This document shows, one piece after another, positions 6,884 through 13,692 of a stretch of 15,810 nt of DNA (positions within the stretch are counted from its first letter, which is position 1; every line of letters begins with the position of its first letter). This DNA is from Burkholderiaceae bacterium (GTDB lineage Bacteria; Pseudomonadota; Gammaproteobacteria; Burkholderiales; Burkholderiaceae). The stretch covers positions 1 through 15,810 of the forward strand of contig CANBYN010000013.1 of assembly GCA_947373615.1 (NCBI GenBank), written 5' to 3'. A model generated the notes under the pieces. That model saw only the letters and a list, made by a program, of their open reading frames with translations, was not told where the DNA came from and searched no databases. The position numbers and the translations under genes are program-made.

Positions 6884-8797
6884 TTATCCTAAACCAAAGA
6901 ATATGGCGATACGGTAAGTAATGAAGGAGGCAATATAGGCCAAGACAAATAAGTAGCTGAGCATGATGACCGGAATCCTCCACCCACCTGTTTCTCGCTT
7001 TACGGCAGCAATAGTGGAAAGGCATTGGGGAGCAAATACAAACCAAGCCAACAAAGAAAGTGCGGTGGCTAATGACCAGCTTGAAGAGATCAAAGGAATT
7101 AAGGCATCCGCTGCATCTGCACTTGAGCTTGCTAATGCGTATACCGTTGCCAACGAACTGACTACTACCTCACGGGCAGCCATACCAGGAACCAATGCAA
7201 TGCTGATTTGCCAATTAAATCCAATGGGAGAAAAAACATGCGCCAATGCTTGACCCATCATGCCCGCAAAACTATATTGAATCGGTGATCCCGTTGCACC
7301 TTCTGGCGGAAATGGAAAACTAGACAGCACCCATAAAGCAATCGTCATCACCAAGATAATTCCACCTACGCGATGCAGGAAAATCTCAGCGCGCTGCCAT
7401 AAGCTGATCGCTAAATTGCCGATACGTGGCAAATGATAGCTAGGCAACTCCATCATGAGCGCATTCATTCTGAATTGCTCACTGGTAAAGCGTTTTAATA
7501 TCCAAGCAACAATCATCGCACCTAAGATTCCAGCAAGGTAGAGCGAGAACAAAACTAAGCCCTGCAAATCAACGCCTGCCCACAGCTTTTTCTCAGGTAT
7601 GAAGGCGGATATTAATAAAGCATATACCGGCAAACGCGCCGAGCAAGTCATCATTGGCGCAATCAAAATAGTCACCATACGATCGCGAGAATTGGAGATG
7701 CTTCTAGTAGCCATGATTCCCGGTATTGCGCAGGCAAAACTCGAAAGTAGTGGAATAAAAGATCTACCTGAGAGCCCTACCGATCCCATAACACGGTCCA
7801 ACAAATAAGCGGCTCTTGGTAAATATCCAGACTCTTCTAGGAGGAGGATGAAGAAAAATAGTATCAAGATTTGGGGCAAGAAAATTACCACTCCACCCAA
7901 GCCTGCCAATATCCCGTTAATCAATAAACTGCGCAACCAAACATTGGAAATGTGCTCACCAATTTGAGCGCCAAAATACTCAATTGAAGTCTTAATCAAA
8001 TCCATAGGCAATGCTGCCCAACTGAATACCGCCTGAAAAATACAGAAAAGTAAGCCAACCAAAATAATGGGGCCCAAGACCGGATGCAGCAGGACTGCAT
8101 CTAATCGATCACTTAGCTCATCAGGCACTATTCTGTCGAGATTTAGGGTCTGTAAAATTTTTTGAACTTGAATGTTGTCAGATTCCGCATGAGCAATATG
8201 GGAGGCGACATTCTCTAAAGTAGCATCTTCAGTGCCAGTACGCATCGCATTTAAATTGCGCCAGTCTAGTTGAGATAAAAATGCTTTGACCTCATCCGCT
8301 CCATCAGATTTAATGCCTACACTTGTTAATACTGGCAAACCCAACTCTGTTGAGAGTGCTGCTGTATCGATCTGTAATCCTTGACGTTTGGCAATATCAA
8401 GCATATTCAAGACCACTACGCACGGCAGGCCTAGGCGTTTAGCAGCAAGTGCTAAACGTAGATTACGGCGAAGGTTCATCGCGCTTAAGATACAGAGCAC
8501 TAAATCCGGACGCTTTTCACCCTCTGCTCTACCAAGCAATACATTGCAGGTGACACGCTCATCAAGCGATCTTGGATAAAGACTGTACGCACCAGGCAAA
8601 TCCAAAATGCGAATATTTTTTCCTGATTCGAGAGAGAGTCGACCCTCTTTTCTCTCGACAGTCACCCCAGAATAATTGGCAACCTTCTGACGACTGCCTG
8701 TTAATAAATTAAATAAGGCAGTTTTACCGCAATTGGGATTGCCTAATAGAGCAACGAGTGGTTCGCTCGGAAAAAAGTGGATAGTAGATTCAGACAT
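6884..8797 (-). CDS. feoB: Ferrous iron transporter FeoB
   Basis: FeoB carries Fe2+ across the inner membrane, gated by an N-terminal GTPase domain. I start it at the ATG at 8797 (637 residues), which overlaps the feoA stop by 8 bases; the frame opens further up at a TTG at 8818. G1 is GNPNCGKT (19-26), G3 DLPG (66-69) and G4 NMLD (131-134). The membrane part begins near residue 240. It contains two Gate motifs with the conserved cysteines: SSFACAIPGIMATR (Cys356) and APMMTCSARLPVY (Cys385). The conserved block FAPQCLSTIAAVKRETGGW lies near the end. At 637 residues it is shorter than the E. coli protein (about 770), and no feoC follows. Iron repression is likely from the Fur-like sites upstream of feoA. 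Confidence 0.97.
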   Translation of the reverse strand: MSESTIHFFPSEPLVALLGNPNCGKTALFNLLTGSRQKVANYSGVTVERKEGRLSLESGKNIRILDLPGAYSLYPRSLDERVTCNVLLGRAEGEKRPDLVLCILSAMNLRRNLRLALAAKRLGLPCVVVLNMLDIAKRQGLQIDTAALSTELGLPVLTSVGIKSDGADEVKAFLSQLDWRNLNAMRTGTEDATLENVASHIAHAESDNIQVQKILQTLNLDRIVPDELSDRLDAVLLHPVLGPIILVGLLFCIFQAVFSWAALPMDLIKTSIEYFGAQIGEHISNVWLRSLLINGILAGLGGVVIFLPQILILFFFILLLEESGYLPRAAYLLDRVMGSVGLSGRSFIPLLSSFACAIPGIMATRSISNSRDRMVTILIAPMMTCSARLPVYALLISAFIPEKKLWAGVDLQGLVLFSLYLAGILGAMIVAWILKRFTSEQFRMNALMMELPSYHLPRIGNLAISLWQRAEIFLHRVGGIILVMTIALWVLSSFPFPPEGATGSPIQYSFAGMMGQALAHVFSPIGFNWQISIALVPGMAAREVVVSSLATVYALASSSADAADALIPLISSSWSLATALSLLAWFVFAPQCLSTIAAVKRETGGWRIPVIMLSYLFVLAYIASFITYRIAIFFGLG

Positions 8798-9035
8798 GGG
8801 GAACCAACTCGACTTCAATCAGGCGAGCTTCAGTGTGACGCAAGGCAAATGTAGAGGTTCCCACGCGAACTAAGTAAGGACCCTTTTTAAGCAACCCCTT
8901 GCGAAGCAATGTCACCTGCTCACCCGGAAGAAAGCCAATGTCCTCTAGCTGCCCTTTAATTTGAGGGGCACCTTTGGGCGCATTTACTGTGGATACGCGG
9001 TAAATGGCATCTATATCAACTTGGTCCAATTGCAT
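8790..9035 (-). CDS. feoA: Ferrous iron transport accessory protein FeoA
   Basis: This 81-residue, SH3-like cytoplasmic protein is the usual partner of FeoB and is thought to tune its GTPase or transport activity. The core matches the family: QLEDIGFLPGEQVTLLRKG, then the second half of the small barrel ending FALRHTEARLIEVE, where 'alr..eA..I.V' is typical. The N-terminus is slightly longer than minimal FeoA proteins. The gene overlaps feoB by 8 bases, so translation is probably coupled. It is the first gene after the divergent regulatory region at 9036-9126. No strong ribosome binding site is visible before its ATG. Confidence 0.95.
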   Translation of the reverse strand: MQLDQVDIDAIYRVSTVNAPKGAPQIKGQLEDIGFLPGEQVTLLRKGLLKKGPYLVRVGTSTFALRHTEARLIEVELVPHV

Positions 9036-9067
9036 TAAGGACTGTCACTTTTATCAATTAATAGGAA

Positions 9068-9115
9068 CGATTCTCATTATATACCTTATAATTAAGAATG
9101 ATTCTCATTTATATA
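9068..9115. promoter_or_regulatory. Two Fur-box-like repeats with divergent -10 elements
   Basis: The motif GATTCTCATT occurs twice as a direct repeat, within 9068-9083 and 9099-9115, each followed by TATATA-like sequence. The reverse complement, AATGAGAATC, is the recognisable core of proteobacterial Fur boxes. The second copy also contains the perfect inverted repeat AGAAT-G-ATTCT (9095-9105). A TATAAT is at 9087-9092 for rightward transcription. A reverse-strand TATAAT (9076-9081) lies inside the first copy for leftward transcription. A repressor bound here would block both feoAB and the cupredoxin/outer-membrane pair. No good -35 is evident for either direction. Confidence 0.75.
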
Positions 9116-9126
9116 AAGGAGCATAT

Positions 9127-9468
9127 ATGAAAATTACCCTTATAAAACAATTACTTATATCTATTTTAATGATGTATATTTCTTCAGGCCAGGCACATGC
9201 TGAAATAAGCGTAATCAATATTCAGATCCAAAAGGGGCGTTTTTCTCCTTCTGAAATTGATATTCCTGCTGACACCAAGGTGAAATTTGTCATTGAAAAC
9301 CTAGACGACACTCCGGAAGAGTTTGAGAGTTACGACCTCAATAGAGAGGTGCTAATTAAGCCTAATAGCAAAGCCTCTTTCTACGTTGGCCCACTAAGTA
9401 CTGGCGTTTATAAGTTCGAAGGTGAATTTAGTCCACAAACCGCTCAAGGCGTAGTGAGGGTTAAATGA
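9127..9468 (+). CDS. Secreted cupredoxin-fold protein linked to iron uptake
   Basis: I start this at the ATG at 9127, 113 residues, because AAAGGAG (9115-9121) sits five bases before it and a Sec signal follows (to about AHA-E). The open frame extends further upstream without support. The mature domain of about 90 residues has the cupredoxin layout of the small EfeO/FTR1-associated proteins: GRFSPSEIDIPADTKVKFVIEN, EEFESYDLNREVLIKP, then VGPLSTGVYKFEGEF and TAQGVVRVK. The mature part contains no Cys, His or Met, so a standard type 1 copper site is impossible. The acidic patch DDTPEEFESYD might bind metal. It overlaps the next gene by 4 bases and diverges from feoAB under shared Fur-like sites. 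A periplasmic role in iron handling is inferred. Confidence 0.85.
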   Translation: MKITLIKQLLISILMMYISSGQAHAEISVINIQIQKGRFSPSEIDIPADTKVKFVIENLDDTPEEFESYDLNREVLIKPNSKASFYVGPLSTGVYKFEGEFSPQTAQGVVRVK

Positions 9469-10229
9469 AAAAAATACAAACCTTTGTCAAACAATTATCT
9501 TGTGCTGCTCTATTGCTTGCAGCCCCACCGCTATATGCAGGAGAGTATCTTAGCGGCCCAGCGGATTACATCTACACACCAATTGTTGAAGAGGGTGAAA
9601 AAGAAATTGATACCAAGTTCGGCACCCAGACCCCCAGAAGCAGTGAGGACACTAGACAATCCGGCGCATCAATTGGCTTTGGCTATGGAGTGAACTCTTG
9701 GTGGTTTACAGAGCTCTATGGAAAAGTTATTTGGGATGGCAATAACTCTCAATTTGATGCAGTGGAGTGGGAGAATAAGTTTCAGCTAACAGAGACAGGA
9801 AAATATCCAGTTGACGTTGGATTTCTGATTGAGGTAGAACGCCCCCAAAATCGCAATGAAGGTTATGAAGCCAAGTATGGGTTCCTACTGCAAAGCGAGT
9901 GGAAGCAATGGGTGGCTAACCTCAATATATTGATGCAAGGTCACTATACCGGCACTGAAAATCAAGGCACTTATTTTGGCTACCAAGGCCAAGTTAAGTA
10001 TCGACTGCAGCCAGAATTAGAGTTGGGGGCGCAAATCTACTCTTGGTTAGGTCAAGTCAATAGCTGGAATTCCGATCAGCAACAACAAACCAGTGCGGGA
10101 CCTGCGATCTTTGGAAAAACGAAACTTGGTCGTAAAGAGGCCCTTAAATACAATGTAGCCTACCTTTGGGGAACAACTTCTGCCTCTCCACGAAACACCA
10201 TCAGAATGCAGGTGGAGTACGAGTTTTAG
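9465..10229 (+). CDS. Probable outer-membrane beta-barrel protein, iron-locus linked
   Basis: This 254-residue protein starts with a Sec signal (MKKIQTFVKQLSCAALLLAAPPLYAG). Its body is rich in alternating aromatic strands: GASIGFGYGVNSWWFTELYG, WENKFQLTE, VDVGFLIEVERP, KYGFLLQSEW, WVANLNILMQGHY, YQGQVKYRL, ELGAQIYSWLGQV. It ends in IRMQVEYEF, a terminal-Phe strand that fits the beta-signal of outer-membrane proteins. The ATG overlaps the cupredoxin stop (ATGA, 9465-9468), so the two are translationally coupled. I do not recognise a named family. Location opposite feoAB under the same Fur-like region suggests a role in bringing iron through the outer membrane. A cell-surface or assembly role is also possible. 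Strand layout resembles the protein at 2034-2831. Confidence 0.75.
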   Translation: MKKIQTFVKQLSCAALLLAAPPLYAGEYLSGPADYIYTPIVEEGEKEIDTKFGTQTPRSSEDTRQSGASIGFGYGVNSWWFTELYGKVIWDGNNSQFDAVEWENKFQLTETGKYPVDVGFLIEVERPQNRNEGYEAKYGFLLQSEWKQWVANLNILMQGHYTGTENQGTYFGYQGQVKYRLQPELELGAQIYSWLGQVNSWNSDQQQQTSAGPAIFGKTKLGRKEALKYNVAYLWGTTSASPRNTIRMQVEYEF

Positions 10230-10295
10230 GACAGTACGGCAATCCTCTGATATGTTCTCTCTTAGCTCAATCTTAAATTGCTATTACCACTTTTT

Positions 10296-10919
10296 ATGTA
10301 CCTACCAAAACATTTTCTAGTTGAAGATCAGAATGTACTGGCGCAACTAATCGCTAAATTCCCATTGGCAACAATTGTAGGCAATGTCGATGATTATTTT
10401 GAGATTAATCACTTACCGCTCATGCTCAGTGCTGATAAAACTAAATTAGTTGGTCATATCGCCAGAACGAATCCTCTAACTAAAGTTGCGGAGAGCAGCA
10501 AACCATCGGTCACTGCAATTTTTAATGGCCCCAATGCCTATGTCACACCAGCTTGGTATCCATCAAAAAAAGAATCGGGAAAAGTCGTTCCCACCTGGAA
10601 CTATGCCGTAGTTCATGCGCAAGGAACAATTAAGCTAATCGATGATGCCCATTGGTTGAGAGATCATGTAACGCATATGACTAATATTCATGAGCCTACA
10701 TACCAATCTACCTGGAGGCTAAATGATGCTCCAGAAGAATATGTACTGATGATGCTTAAAGCCATAATTGGCATCGAGATTGATATTCAGAGTTTGGTGG
10801 GTAAATTTAAACTAAGTCAAAATCGACCTGCCCAAGACTATGCAGCAGTTGTAAAACAACTAGAAGAATCCCCAAAAGAAGCTCTACAAGAAATGCTCAA
10901 ATATATGAAGCCCAGTTAA
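10296..10919 (+). CDS. PaiB-like FMN-binding negative transcriptional regulator family
   Basis: This 207-residue protein starts at the ATG at 10296; the frame opens six codons earlier at a TTG. The signature blocks of the PaiB family are clear: MYLPKHF at the N-terminus, EINHLPLML (about 36-44), LVGHIARTNPL, NAYVTPAWYPSKKESGKVVPTWNY and AVVHAQG. The split-barrel fold binds FMN. Family members were named from Bacillus PaiB, linked to repression of sporulation and degradative-enzyme genes, but many bacterial copies probably act as flavin-dependent enzymes rather than DNA-binding proteins. No helix-turn-helix is visible here. It stands alone, 66 bases after the outer-membrane gene and converging on the ModA gene with a 13-base gap. 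No ribosome binding site is evident. Confidence 0.88.
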   Translation: MYLPKHFLVEDQNVLAQLIAKFPLATIVGNVDDYFEINHLPLMLSADKTKLVGHIARTNPLTKVAESSKPSVTAIFNGPNAYVTPAWYPSKKESGKVVPTWNYAVVHAQGTIKLIDDAHWLRDHVTHMTNIHEPTYQSTWRLNDAPEEYVLMMLKAIIGIEIDIQSLVGKFKLSQNRPAQDYAAVVKQLEESPKEALQEMLKYMKPS

Positions 10920-10932
10920 ACATTTTGCGCAT

Positions 10933-11679
10933 TTAGGGCAACGTATAGCCATATTTTTGCAAAATCACTTTGGCTTGATCGCCCTGCATAAACTGATACA
11001 AGCTCACCGCCTCTTGCGGAGCGCCTTTAATTAAAACCATTCTTTGCTTAATAGGCTCATAAAACTTGCTGCTAAGTAGCAAGTAATTCGTTCCTTTTGA
11101 CACTTCTGGTGACATCGCTAAAGACTGAGCAGTAAAACCAATATCAGCAGCACCAGTGGCAACATAAGTCGTTGCTATACCAATGTTATCCCCATAGACT
11201 AGCTTTTCTTTGGCAAGATCCCAGAGACCTTCAGATTTGAGATACTCAACAGCAGCTTTACCATAGGGAGCCAATTCAGGTTTAGCAATGGCCACTTTAT
11301 TGGCCTTAGAAATAATCTGTGTAATCTCCGCTTTGTTATCAACCAAATGAATTCCAGTGGATGTTTTAGCAATCAATGCAAGAGCACCGATCGCATAGAT
11401 AGAGCCAGCATCAATTGTCTTGCCATTCTTATAAAGCTCTAGCGGAAAATGCTCGTCTGCAGCTATAAATAAACTAAATGGAGCACCATTCATAATTTGA
11501 GCAGTGAAATTTCCGGACGAACCATAGACTACCCTCACCTCAGACTTGCCGCTGGCTTTAAATGCGAGAGCTATTTCATTAAAAGCGTCCTTCATGTTGG
11601 CAGCCACTGCAATGCTTGTGCCTTGCGCCGCGACGCTTTGCGCAAGCAAAAAAAAGAAGGTGAATATCAGTTGCCGCAA
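10933..11679 (-). CDS. modA: Molybdate ABC transporter substrate-binding protein ModA
   Basis: This 248-residue periplasmic protein has a Sec signal (MRQLIFTFFFLLAQSVAAQG) and ModA blocks: ISVAANMKDAF-like IAVAANMKDAFNEI, VRVVYGSSGNFTAQI (oxyanion loop), NGAPFSLFIAADE, KPELAPYGKAAVEYL and GAADIGFTAQS. It should bind molybdate, and perhaps tungstate. The start is a TTG at 11677-11679 with AAAGG about seven bases upstream. No ATG fits without losing the signal peptide. It lies 30 bases after the ModE-like regulator and is probably co-transcribed with it. ModB (permease) and ModC (ATPase) genes are missing from the neighbourhood, so the receptor must use a transporter encoded elsewhere or serve another role. 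Confidence 0.88.
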   Translation of the reverse strand: MRQLIFTFFFLLAQSVAAQGTSIAVAANMKDAFNEIALAFKASGKSEVRVVYGSSGNFTAQIMNGAPFSLFIAADEHFPLELYKNGKTIDAGSIYAIGALALIAKTSTGIHLVDNKAEITQIISKANKVAIAKPELAPYGKAAVEYLKSEGLWDLAKEKLVYGDNIGIATTYVATGAADIGFTAQSLAMSPEVSKGTNYLLLSSKFYEPIKQRMVLIKGAPQEAVSLYQFMQGDQAKVILQKYGYTLP

Positions 11680-11709
11680 TGAGGTGCCTTTATTAGAATT
11701 GAGTTTAGT

Positions 11710-12735
11710 TTAAATCCAGCTGTCAATTTCTCGTTTTAAGGTGATGGGCTTATATCCTGGCGCATTTGATGAAAGCTGCCGAATTCTACGAATTAGTTTG
11801 GCAACGTCTTTATTAGATGCCAACTCATCACTCATTGCCAAGAAAAAAATTTCATCTTTAAGTTTAATAAAATCTAATTCATTTTCTAGGGCCACACTTT
11901 TAACCCCCATACCCACATCGGCTTTTTTAGCCAATATGGATGTTGCAATTGCAGAATGAGTAAATTCTTCATGCTCATAGCCCTTTATTTCTTTAGGATT
12001 AATGCCTTCATTTGCAAGGACTGTTTCTAAGAGTAGTCTAGTGCCAGAACTCTTTTGCCTATTGATGAACCGAATATTTGGTCGCAGTAAGTCTTTTACT
12101 CGAGTGATGTTCAGAGGGTTTCCTTTGGTAACCATGAGCCCCTGCACTCTCTTCATTATTGGGAATATTTTCATCCCCTCCTTTTGCAAACGCTTTGCAA
12201 TGATCTTAGATGCCTGAGGCTCTGAAACATGGAATCCCGCAATCTCCACCTCAAAATTTAAGAGGCGCTCTAAAGCCTCTCCCGAGCCAGCGATACTTAA
12301 TTCACATGACACCAGTTCATTAACAGCTTTCTGAATTATTGGGTCACTACTACTGGCCACCTTCCAGCATTTATCAGAGTTTTCCCTAAATTGCGAGAAG
12401 CCTTCCTCTAATTGCGTCAGACTAGTTTGCCCTAGTCGACGCGTCTTATCATCAAAATCTTCCGTGAATCGAATCAAGTATTTTGCATATTCAGAAAGAT
12501 GAGATCCATGCCCACGAACCCGCTCCATTAATTTAAAACCAAGCGCCAGTTCAACTTCATTCACTTTTTGCCAGACATTGCGATAGGAGAGACCTGCTTT
12601 CTTGCATGCCGACATCAGGGTTTTACCCTGATCAATATCCTTTAATAAAGCAGTTAACCAAACCAAATCGATTACTGCAGGATCTTTGGCTGCCTTACTC
12701 CCGAATACCAAGGTTGGCCTAATCTGTATTTGCAT
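11710..12735 (-). CDS. ModE-like winged helix fused to PBP-like sensor domain regulator
   Basis: This 341-residue protein has no signal peptide. Residues about 22-85 are a ModE/LysR-type winged helix (helix-turn-helix around LMSACKKAGLSYRNVWQKV, wing near ERVRGHGSHLSEYA). Residues about 130-330 are a type 2 periplasmic-binding-protein-like domain of the PBP_like kind, with the hallmark NRQKSSGTRLLLE and THSAIATSILAKKADVGMG. Classical ModE carries molbindin repeats instead. The ligand is probably an oxyanion or cofactor related to tungsten/molybdenum, judged from its neighbours. It diverges from the tungstate receptor gene and precedes the ModA gene by 30 bases, so it likely controls both. The ATG at 12735 lies within the TTTGCATAT repeat, suggesting self-regulation. 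Confidence 0.88.
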   Translation of the reverse strand: MQIQIRPTLVFGSKAAKDPAVIDLVWLTALLKDIDQGKTLMSACKKAGLSYRNVWQKVNEVELALGFKLMERVRGHGSHLSEYAKYLIRFTEDFDDKTRRLGQTSLTQLEEGFSQFRENSDKCWKVASSSDPIIQKAVNELVSCELSIAGSGEALERLLNFEVEIAGFHVSEPQASKIIAKRLQKEGMKIFPIMKRVQGLMVTKGNPLNITRVKDLLRPNIRFINRQKSSGTRLLLETVLANEGINPKEIKGYEHEEFTHSAIATSILAKKADVGMGVKSVALENELDFIKLKDEIFFLAMSDELASNKDVAKLIRRIRQLSSNAPGYKPITLKREIDSWI

Positions 12736-12780
12736 ATGTAAATTTTTGCATATTGATGTTTTGTAATATGAGCAATATTA
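12729..12780. promoter_or_regulatory. Candidate operator between regulator and tungstate receptor gene
   Basis: TTTGCATAT occurs at 12729-12737 and 12745-12753, 16 bases apart; the first copy covers the regulator's start codon. Further right, TAATAT (12764-12769) and ATATTA (12775-12780) form an inverted repeat with a five-base spacer. Together they fill the short gap (12736-12807) between the divergent regulator and tungstate receptor genes, where an operator is expected. AT-rich sequence makes chance repeats more likely. Confidence 0.45.
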
Positions 12781-12807
12781 ACTGAATAGTTCAAGGAAAA
12801 ACGGCAA

Positions 12808-13632
12808 ATGAAATTCCACTCAATACGCTATCTTGCGATAGTCGCTACAACTCTATCTCTCTTAAGTTCGCCCGCTAGTTCCCAAGAAAAAAGTATCGTA
12901 GTTTCCTCAACAACCTCTACAGAACAGTCTGGCCTATTTAATTTCATCTTACCCATCTTTAAGTCGAAGCAGGGTATTGAAGTCAAAGTAGTTGCTGTTG
13001 GTACTGGTCAAGCCTTAGATATTGGTCGCCGCGGTGATGCCGATGTCGTATTTGTTCACGATAAACCCGCTGAAGAGAAATTTGTTGAAGAAGGATACTC
13101 TACCAAACGTTATGAAGTCATGTACAACGACTTTGTGCTGATTGGACCTAAATCAGACCCAGCAAAAGTCGGTGGCGGTAAAGATATTCAAATAGCACTT
13201 CAAAAAATAGCAACTACCCAGTCCCCCTTTGTCTCACGTGGTGATAAGAGTGGTACTCACGCAGCGGAACTTCGTTACTGGAAGGATGCCGATATTGCAG
13301 TCGCTCCCGGTTCATCTTGGTACAAAGAAACTGGTTCAGGTATGGGCCCAGCCCTCAATACCGCCTCTGCAATGAATGCCTACATATTGGCTGACCGTGG
13401 GACTTGGATTAGCTTTAAGAACCGCGGAGATCTTATGATCTTGGTTCAAGGTGATCCTAAGTTATTCAATCAGTATGGCGTGATGCAAGTGAACCCAGCT
13501 AAATTCCCACACGTCAAGAAACCGCTTGGGCAAGAATTTATCAATTGGCTAGTGTCTAAGGATGGTCAAGATACGATTGCAAATTACAAGATTGAGGGTC
13601 AACAGCTCTTTTTCCCAAATGCTAAGCAATAA
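12808..13632 (+). CDS. tupA: Tungstate ABC transporter substrate-binding protein TupA-like
   Basis: This 274-residue periplasmic protein has a Sec signal (to about SSPASSQ) and the TupA-type binding loop STTSTEQSGLFNFILP at about residues 33-48. It then shows VVAVGTGQALDIGRRGDADVVFVH, YEVMYNDFVLIGP, SRGDKSGTHAAELRYW and WYKETGSGMGPALNTASAMNAY, all matching tungstate-binding TupA proteins. The related WtpA and ModA families differ at these loops. High-affinity tungstate, and possibly molybdate, binding is expected. Start ATG 12808 is preceded by AAGGAAAAAC about ten bases upstream. The usual TupB permease and TupC ATPase do not follow. Instead a strong terminator overlaps the stop codon. The PBP-sensor regulator diverges from it and probably controls it. 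Confidence 0.87.
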   Translation: MKFHSIRYLAIVATTLSLLSSPASSQEKSIVVSSTTSTEQSGLFNFILPIFKSKQGIEVKVVAVGTGQALDIGRRGDADVVFVHDKPAEEKFVEEGYSTKRYEVMYNDFVLIGPKSDPAKVGGGKDIQIALQKIATTQSPFVSRGDKSGTHAAELRYWKDADIAVAPGSSWYKETGSGMGPALNTASAMNAYILADRGTWISFKNRGDLMILVQGDPKLFNQYGVMQVNPAKFPHVKKPLGQEFINWLVSKDGQDTIANYKIEGQQLFFPNAKQ

Positions 13633-13658
13633 TAAAGCCCGCTTCTGCGGGCTTTATT
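13631..13658. terminator. Strong bidirectional intrinsic terminator
   Basis: AATAAAGCCCGC (13631-13642) pairs perfectly over 12 bases with GCGGGCTTTATT (13647-13658) around the loop TTCT, with A- and T-rich flanks. It begins inside the TAA stop of the tungstate receptor gene (13630-13632) and lies 34 bases past the end of the convergent gene at 13693. It should end transcripts from both sides, leaving the tungstate receptor as a single-gene unit. Confidence 0.95.
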
Positions 13659-13692
13659 TACGACTGGAAAACTTGCCAGCGTTATTTAATGC

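Noticed and set aside
6834..7253. Short frames at 6834-7046 (minus) and 6963-7253 (plus) near the feoB end, considered as a feoC-like gene
   Set aside because: Both mostly overlap the conserved C-terminal feoB frame. The 6834 product has no FeoC-like winged helix or Cys cluster in the expected layout.
9004..9126. Longer start for the cupredoxin gene at 9004
   Set aside because: It would run through the feoA start, both -10 elements and the Fur-like repeats. The ATG at 9127 has a strong ribosome binding site and a signal peptide directly after it.
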